19,012 bases of DNA. Origin: UBA6987 sp045617825 (GTDB lineage: Bacteria > Bacillota > Clostridia > Lachnospirales > Lachnospiraceae). The notes under the pieces were generated by a model. The model saw only the letters and a program-made list of their open reading frames with translations, did not search any database and was not told the origin of the DNA. The position numbers and the translations under genes were made by a program. Where the stretch lies: NCBI GenBank assembly GCA_045617825.1, contig JAZLJI010000122.1, positions 1 through 19,012 of the forward strand, read 5' to 3'. Positions 15,838 through 19,012 of the stretch are shown in pieces. The first letter of the stretch is position 1. Each line of letters opens with the position of its first letter.

Positions 15838-16068
15838 ATGACGAAACAACAGAAACTTATTTTAGCGGCATCTCTGGGCGCATTGGCGGGAGCCGCCGCA
15901 GCAGCCTACTTCATCTACAGGAAAAAGACCGCCGGAGCTCTGGCAGTAGACACGGACGGTGACGGCGTGGAAGACAGCGTTGTGATCGACGTGGATGGCG
16001 ACGGTGTGGCAGATGCGGTAGTATCCCTGGAGGATGCTCCCGAGGAGAAGGCCGAGGACGAAGCGTAA
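15838..16068 (+). CDS. Small membrane-anchored protein with two calcium-type DxDGDG loops
   Basis: 76 residues. The N-terminus MTKQQK is followed by an Ala-rich membrane helix (7-27) and a YRKK stop-transfer cluster. After that come two loops, DTDGDGVEDSVV (38-49) and DVDGDGVADAVV (51-62), spaced exactly 13 residues, then an acidic Glu/Asp tail. The DxDGDGxxD pattern is that of EF-hand, dockerin and thrombospondin-3 calcium loops. I know of no named family for this arrangement. The start is well supported: AGGAGG lies about 6 bases upstream, with a promoter at 15779-15806 and its own terminator at 16123, so it is a monocistronic gene. The loops would need to face outside to see millimolar calcium, but the positive cluster after the helix leaves topology ambiguous. 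The gene is near certain and calcium binding is inferred. Confidence 0.85.
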   Translation: MTKQQKLILAASLGALAGAAAAAYFIYRKKTAGALAVDTDGDGVEDSVVIDVDGDGVADAVVSLEDAPEEKAEDEA

Positions 16069-16122
16069 AGGACTGCGGCTGAAGCTGAAGGGACCTTATG
16101 CGGAAACGCGGCGGGATCCCCG

Positions 16123-16156
16123 AAAGGGCGTGTGAGGCTTTCACACGCCCTTTTTG
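16123..16156 (+). terminator. Terminator after the 76-residue gene
   Basis: AAAGGGCGTGTGA (16123-16135) pairs perfectly with TCACACGCCCTTT (16141-16153) around GGCTT, ending in TTTTT. It shares the core GGGCGTGTGA and CTTTCACACGCCC with the gltS terminator at 7768-7818. Confidence 0.9.
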
Positions 16157-16193
16157 CGTGCGGCGGCCGCAGCATTTTCGGGAGCGGACCGGG

Positions 16194-16216
16194 CGCGGCG
16201 GAGGTCTGCCGCCGCG
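16194..16216. repeat. GC-rich inverted repeat upstream of the accessory gene
   Basis: CGCGGCGG (16194-16201) and CCGCCGCG (16209-16216) are perfect inverted copies around AGGTCTG. It lies between the terminator at 16123 and the promoter at 16252; its role is unknown. Confidence 0.45.
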
Positions 16217-16251
16217 GCGGGAAAGAATTTTCCGTAATTCGCAAAAAACAC

Positions 16252-16280
16252 TTTACAACTTCATCGAAATGAAGTATAAA
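16252..16280 (+). promoter_or_regulatory. Promoter with an operator-like palindrome in its spacer
   Basis: TTTACA (16252-16257), a 17-base spacer, TATAAA (16275-16280). The spacer carries a perfect palindrome, ACTTCAT (16258-16264), CGAA, ATGAAGT (16269-16275), which begins right after the -35 and reaches into the -10. A protein bound there would block RNA polymerase. It drives the 140-residue gene and perhaps the ABC operon. Confidence 0.7.
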
Positions 16281-16286
16281 AGTACC

Positions 16287-16304
16287 TGCCGGCAGGAGCC
16301 GGCA
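16287..16304 (+). other. 5' leader hairpin next to the ribosome binding site
   Basis: TGCCGGC (16287-16293) pairs with GCCGGCA (16298-16304) around AGGA, directly before AAAAGGAGAAGAGAC and the ATG at 16320. It could protect the mRNA 5' end or tune translation. Confidence 0.5.
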
Positions 16305-16319
16305 AAAAGGAGAAGAGAC

Positions 16320-16742
16320 ATGAAAAAGATGAAGCGGCTTCTAATCTCTATGGCAATAATAGTTGTTCTGGCAGTGGGAGGACTTTTATATGCCAAGGCC
16401 AATCCCCGAGTGATTTTGGGAAAAGCAGTATCGGACTCGGAAACACATAAAGAAGAACGGCTGATGATCACGTGCGCGGCTCTGTTTAATATGAAAATCA
16501 ATAATAGGACCGATGAGCGCGTCAAAGAGGTGAGCGATTGGAGTAATCAGTTCCTGACAAAACTGACAAATGACTGTCAGGGCAGAGCCTGTGATATCCG
16601 TTTATCCGGTGAGATGAAAGACGGGAAAACTACGATAACCTATAGCGGTACTTATATTGATGCCCAGGGTAATACGGTTCCTGTGAAAGAAAGCAAAACG
16701 TTCGATTTCAAGCTTTGCGGCGAGAAGGATTTCCTCAAGTAA
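16320..16742 (+). CDS. Hypothetical exported or membrane-anchored protein, AT-rich
   Basis: 140 residues from ATG 16320, chosen because AAGGAG lies 9 bases upstream; the longer in-frame reading from 16098 runs through the terminator, promoter and leader and is rejected. MKKMKR plus a hydrophobic helix (about 7-24) forms a signal peptide or anchor, with a possible cleavage after AKA (residues 25-27). The rest is a soluble domain with four cysteines (52, 86, 91, 133) and a C-terminal beta-rich part (KTTITYSGTYIDAQGNTVPV). I do not recognise a family. Base composition is clearly more AT-rich than the genes around it, pointing to transfer with the Fic remnant. The ABC binding-protein gene starts 75 bases downstream with no terminator between, so read-through is possible. 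Confidence 0.75.
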   Translation: MKKMKRLLISMAIIVVLAVGGLLYAKANPRVILGKAVSDSETHKEERLMITCAALFNMKINNRTDERVKEVSDWSNQFLTKLTNDCQGRACDIRLSGEMKDGKTTITYSGTYIDAQGNTVPVKESKTFDFKLCGEKDFLK

Positions 16743-16817
16743 TACCGATAGAACAAGAAAACTGTGAAAGACCAGCGCTCCATGACGCTTTGGTAATAAA
16801 AAAGGAGACAAGACATT

Positions 16818-17654
16818 ATGAAGAAGATTCTGGCATTGATCCTGAGTCTGGTGACCGTGCTGACCCTGTGCAGCGCCTGCGGTCAGAAGGAAAAGGTTAC
16901 CTACGGCTTCCTGACGGAGAGCCTGGGCGTGGAGTCCTACGCCATCGGCTTCCGCAAGGGCGATCAGGCTCTGGCCGATCAGGTCAGCGGTGCTCTGAAG
17001 GCCCTGGTCAAGGACGGCACCTACGCCAAGATCGGTGAGAAGTACCCCGACATCAAGGACTATCTGAGCCTTAAGGCTGCGGATATCAAGGACAGCGAGA
17101 TCGCGGCCAAGGGCTCCGGCGATCCCAATTTCACCTTCAAGCACGGCTTCGACCTGGACTATCCGCCTTACTCCGGCCTGCAGTCCGACGGATCCGTCGG
17201 CGGCTTTGACGTAGAGCTGTGCCAGGCCGTCTGCGAATACCTGGGCTGGAAGTATGAGCCGGTTCCCTTCAACTGGGATGCCAAGGACGCCGAGCTGAAC
17301 GCCGGCTCCTGCGACTGCATCTGGTCCGGCTTCACCAAGGAAGGCCGTGAGGACGATTACACCTGGGGCGCTACCTATTCCCTGAATACGCAGGGCATCC
17401 TGGTGGCTTCCAATTCCGGCATCAAGACTCTGGCCGATCTGAAGGGCAAGGTCGTCGGCGTACAGATCTCCACCAGCGCTGCGGATCTGCTGGCTGACGA
17501 GGAAGGGCAGAAGGCTCTGGCCGATACCTTCAAGGAACTGAAGACCTACGAGACCTATACCATCGCCTTCAACGACCTGAAGGCCGGTTCCATCGATGCC
17601 ATCGCCATCGATATGACCGCCGGTTCCTTCCTGATCGCCAACGAGAACAAGTAA
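16818..17654 (+). CDS. Circularly permuted amino-acid ABC transporter binding lipoprotein
   Basis: 278 residues. A lipoprotein signal ends at Cys21 (LCSAC; Cys rather than Leu at -3). It belongs to the family-3/cluster F polar amino-acid binding proteins, which deliver amino acids to the membrane transporter. The parts are in unusual order. Residues 27-76 (YGFLTESLGVESYAIGFRKGD, then VKDGTYAKIGEKYP; shown here as split motifs: YGFLTESLG, YAIGFRKGD) are the normal C-terminus. A linker (about 77-105) leads to the normal N-terminus FKHGFDLDYPPYSG (108-120), then WSGFTKEGRED (Ser170, Thr173, Arg177), LKGKVVGVQISTSAADLL, and AIAIDMTAGS (Asp265). The chain stops after LIANENK, where the moved segment would normally follow. 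Ligand-contact positions look intact. AGGAG lies 10-15 bases before the ATG. A terminator, then permease and ATPase genes, follow. High confidence in family and in the permuted order. Confidence 0.88.
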   Translation: MKKILALILSLVTVLTLCSACGQKEKVTYGFLTESLGVESYAIGFRKGDQALADQVSGALKALVKDGTYAKIGEKYPDIKDYLSLKAADIKDSEIAAKGSGDPNFTFKHGFDLDYPPYSGLQSDGSVGGFDVELCQAVCEYLGWKYEPVPFNWDAKDAELNAGSCDCIWSGFTKEGREDDYTWGATYSLNTQGILVASNSGIKTLADLKGKVVGVQISTSAADLLADEEGQKALADTFKELKTYETYTIAFNDLKAGSIDAIAIDMTAGSFLIANENK

Positions 17655-17661
17655 TCGCCGA

Positions 17662-17702
17662 AAAGAAAAGGGTCAGGGGATGATCCCCTGACCCTTTTCT
17701 TT
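17662..17702 (+). terminator. Intercistronic terminator between binding protein and permease
   Basis: A perfect 19-base-pair stem (17662-17680 with 17684-17702) around TGA, with an A-rich 5' arm and a T-rich 3' arm. It begins 7 bases after the binding-protein stop and ends 14 bases before the permease ATG. It should make the binding protein more abundant than the membrane parts. It may also protect the upstream mRNA 3' end. Confidence 0.9.
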
Positions 17703-17716
17703 GCAAAGGAGGATCT

Positions 17717-18364
17717 ATGACATTTTCCGTAATGCTGAAGACCATGGGCGCCGGGATGCTGCGCACCGTGGGGATCTTCGTTCTGACCCTGCTGGGCTCG
17801 CTGCCCATGGGACTGGTGGTGTATTTTCTGAGACAGTCCAAATTCGCTCCGCTGCGGGTCATCACCAAGGTCTTCATCTCTGTGATGCGGGGCACGCCCC
17901 TGATGCTGCAGCTGCTGGCCTGGTATTTCGGCCCCTACTATCTGTTCGGGCTGTCCATCCGCAGCTGGCGCTATCCGGCCATCATCGTGGGCTTCGTGAT
18001 GAACTACGCGGCGTATTTCTCGGAGATCTACCGGGGCGGCATCGAATCCATCTCCAAGGGCCAGTACGAGGCGGCGGAGGTGCTGGGCTTCAACAAGCGG
18101 CAGGCCTTCTTCCGGATCATCCTGCCCCAGGTGGTGAAGCGCATCCTGCCCTCCGTGACCAACGAGGTGATCACGCTGGTAAAGGACACCTCTCTGGCCT
18201 TCACGCTGGCCTACGCGGAGGTATTTTCCCTGGCGAAGCAGATCAGCGCGGCGGAGACCAGCTTCGTGCCCTTCGTGATCGCCGGTGTGTTCTACTTCGT
18301 GGCCAACTACGTGGTGGCCTTCGTCATGGAGCGCATCGAAAAATCCCTGGATTATTATCACTAA
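17717..18364 (+). CDS. Amino-acid ABC transporter permease (HisM/GlnP family)
   Basis: 215 residues with about five membrane helices, the normal size for a polar amino-acid permease subunit. It has the family motif RGTPLMLQL (58-66) and the cytoplasmic EAA loop GQYEAAEVLGFNKRQAFFRI (115-134) ending in ILPQ, which docks onto the ATPase. A single permease gene suggests a homodimer. AAAGGAGG (17706-17712) precedes the ATG. It begins 14 bases after a terminator and ends 10 bases before the ATPase gene, whose ribosome binding site overlaps this stop codon, so the two are coupled. The binding-protein partner is the permuted lipoprotein upstream. Confidence 0.95.
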   Translation: MTFSVMLKTMGAGMLRTVGIFVLTLLGSLPMGLVVYFLRQSKFAPLRVITKVFISVMRGTPLMLQLLAWYFGPYYLFGLSIRSWRYPAIIVGFVMNYAAYFSEIYRGGIESISKGQYEAAEVLGFNKRQAFFRIILPQVVKRILPSVTNEVITLVKDTSLAFTLAYAEVFSLAKQISAAETSFVPFVIAGVFYFVANYVVAFVMERIEKSLDYYH

Positions 18365-18374
18365 GGAGGCCTTT

Positions 18375-19012
18375 ATGAATATTCTGTCCTTAACAAATGC
18401 CCGGAAGGCCTTCGGTGAGCTGGAGGTCCTGAAGGATATCACCTTGACGGTGGACAAGGGTGAGGTGGTCTCCATCATCGGCCCCTCCGGCTCCGGCAAA
18501 TCCACCCTGCTCCGCTGCGCGACGCTGCTGGAGACTCTGGACGGCGGAGAGCTGTCCTATCTGGGGGAGAAGGTGGCCTGGGAGGAAAACGGGGCGATGG
18601 TGTATACCAAGGACCTCAAAAAGGCCCGTCAGGCCTTCGGCCTGGTGTTCCAGAATTTCAACCTGTTCCCGCATTATACCGTGCTGAAGAATATCTGCGA
18701 CGCTCCCATCATCGTGCAGAAGCGCGATCCCCGGGAGGTGGAGCAGGAGGCACTGGCGCTGCTGGATTCCATGGGGCTGAAGGACAAGGCGCAGGCCTAT
18801 CCCTGCCAGCTGTCCGGCGGACAGCAGCAGCGGGTGTCCATCGTCCGGGCGCTGGCCATGAAGCCGGAGATCCTGTTTTTCGACGAGCCCACCTCCGCGC
18901 TGGATCCGGAGCTGACCGGCGAGGTGCTGAAGGTCATCCGGGACCTGGCGGCGCGGAAGATGACCATGGTCATCGTGACCCATGAGATGCCCTTTGCCCG
19001 GGCGGTCTCGGA
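18375..19012 (+). CDS. Amino-acid ABC transporter ATPase (GlnQ/HisP family), cut by window end
   Basis: The first 212 residues are present and the frame is open at the window edge; about 40 more are expected. It powers the transporter by ATP hydrolysis on the cytoplasmic face. Seen: Walker A GPSGSGKST (36-44), Q-loop Gln93 in VFQNFNLFPH, signature LSGGQQQR (146-153), Walker B ILFFDEP (166-172) with catalytic Glu171, D-loop SALD, and switch His203 in VTHEM. A slightly enlarged segment with acidic and aromatic residues (about 64-85) precedes the Q-loop, within the range seen in this family. TAAGGAGG lies about 6 bases before the ATG and overlaps the permease stop. Confidence 0.96.
   Translation, partial: MNILSLTNARKAFGELEVLKDITLTVDKGEVVSIIGPSGSGKSTLLRCATLLETLDGGELSYLGEKVAWEENGAMVYTKDLKKARQAFGLVFQNFNLFPHYTVLKNICDAPIIVQKRDPREVEQEALALLDSMGLKDKAQAYPCQLSGGQQQRVSIVRALAMKPEILFFDEPTSALDPELTGEVLKVIRDLAARKMTMVIVTHEMPFARAVS

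Noticed and set aside
16098..16319. N-terminal extension of the 140-residue gene back to 16098
   Set aside because: It would run through a terminator, a GC hairpin, a promoter and a leader hairpin. A proper ribosome binding site and signal peptide begin at 16320.
16743..16817. Separate promoter directly before the ABC binding-protein gene
   Set aside because: Only a weak -10-like TGGTAATAA is visible, without a matching -35, so it is not annotated.

Overview
This window looks like chromosomal DNA from a GC-rich member of the Bacillota, most likely a gut-type Clostridia. The evidence is the gene content (MutS2 with a C-terminal Smr domain, a SAM-sensing leader in front of metK, a Bacillota-style polar amino-acid ABC operon), strong AGGAGG-type ribosome binding sites, compact intergenic gaps and intrinsic terminators. 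Genus cannot be fixed from sequence alone. Most genes strongly prefer G/C-ending codons. The exception is the stretch of about 15.3-16.74 kb, which is visibly richer in A and T.

Layout. (1) 113-2554, minus strand: a three-gene unit encoding an M20 amidohydrolase, a degenerate glycerophosphodiesterase-like protein and a one-domain EamA transporter, read from a promoter at 2625-2652. (2) 2839-7360, plus strand: housekeeping genes murA (peptidoglycan precursor), metK (SAM synthesis, behind a SAM riboswitch and terminator) and aspS (aspartyl-tRNA synthetase). (3) 7361-7841: a convergent intergenic region with a terminator for each side and three TTTTCACTAT-type repeats on an exact 11-base period. 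(4) 7842-10447, minus strand: a PlsC-type acyltransferase with a zinc-ribbon tail, followed by a GltS-family sodium/glutamate symporter. (5) 10629-15125, minus strand: a mutS2 / response regulator / sensor kinase operon. (6) 15302-16742, plus strand: an AT-richer accessory patch with a decayed Fic-family gene, a 76-residue membrane peptide carrying two DxDGDGxxD calcium-type loops, and a 140-residue exported or anchored protein of unknown function under an operator-like promoter. (7) 16818-19012, plus strand: a polar amino-acid ABC transporter (binding lipoprotein, permease, ATPase), cut by the window end.

The most striking object is the binding lipoprotein at 16818-17654. It has all the parts of a family-3 (cluster F) amino-acid binding protein, but in circularly permuted order: the segment that is normally C-terminal (YAIGFRKGD to GTYAKIGEKYP) sits directly behind the lipoprotein signal, and the protein stops where that segment would normally begin. 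The ligand-contact motifs and the operon context look intact, so this appears to be a rearranged functional protein rather than a broken one. Second in interest is the metK leader. It has the SAM-I kink-turn and core motifs, but I see no P4 hairpin between J3/4 and the closing strand, which makes it look intermediate between the SAM-I and SAM-I/IV architectures.

No rRNA, tRNA, CRISPR array, intact insertion sequence or replication origin was seen.
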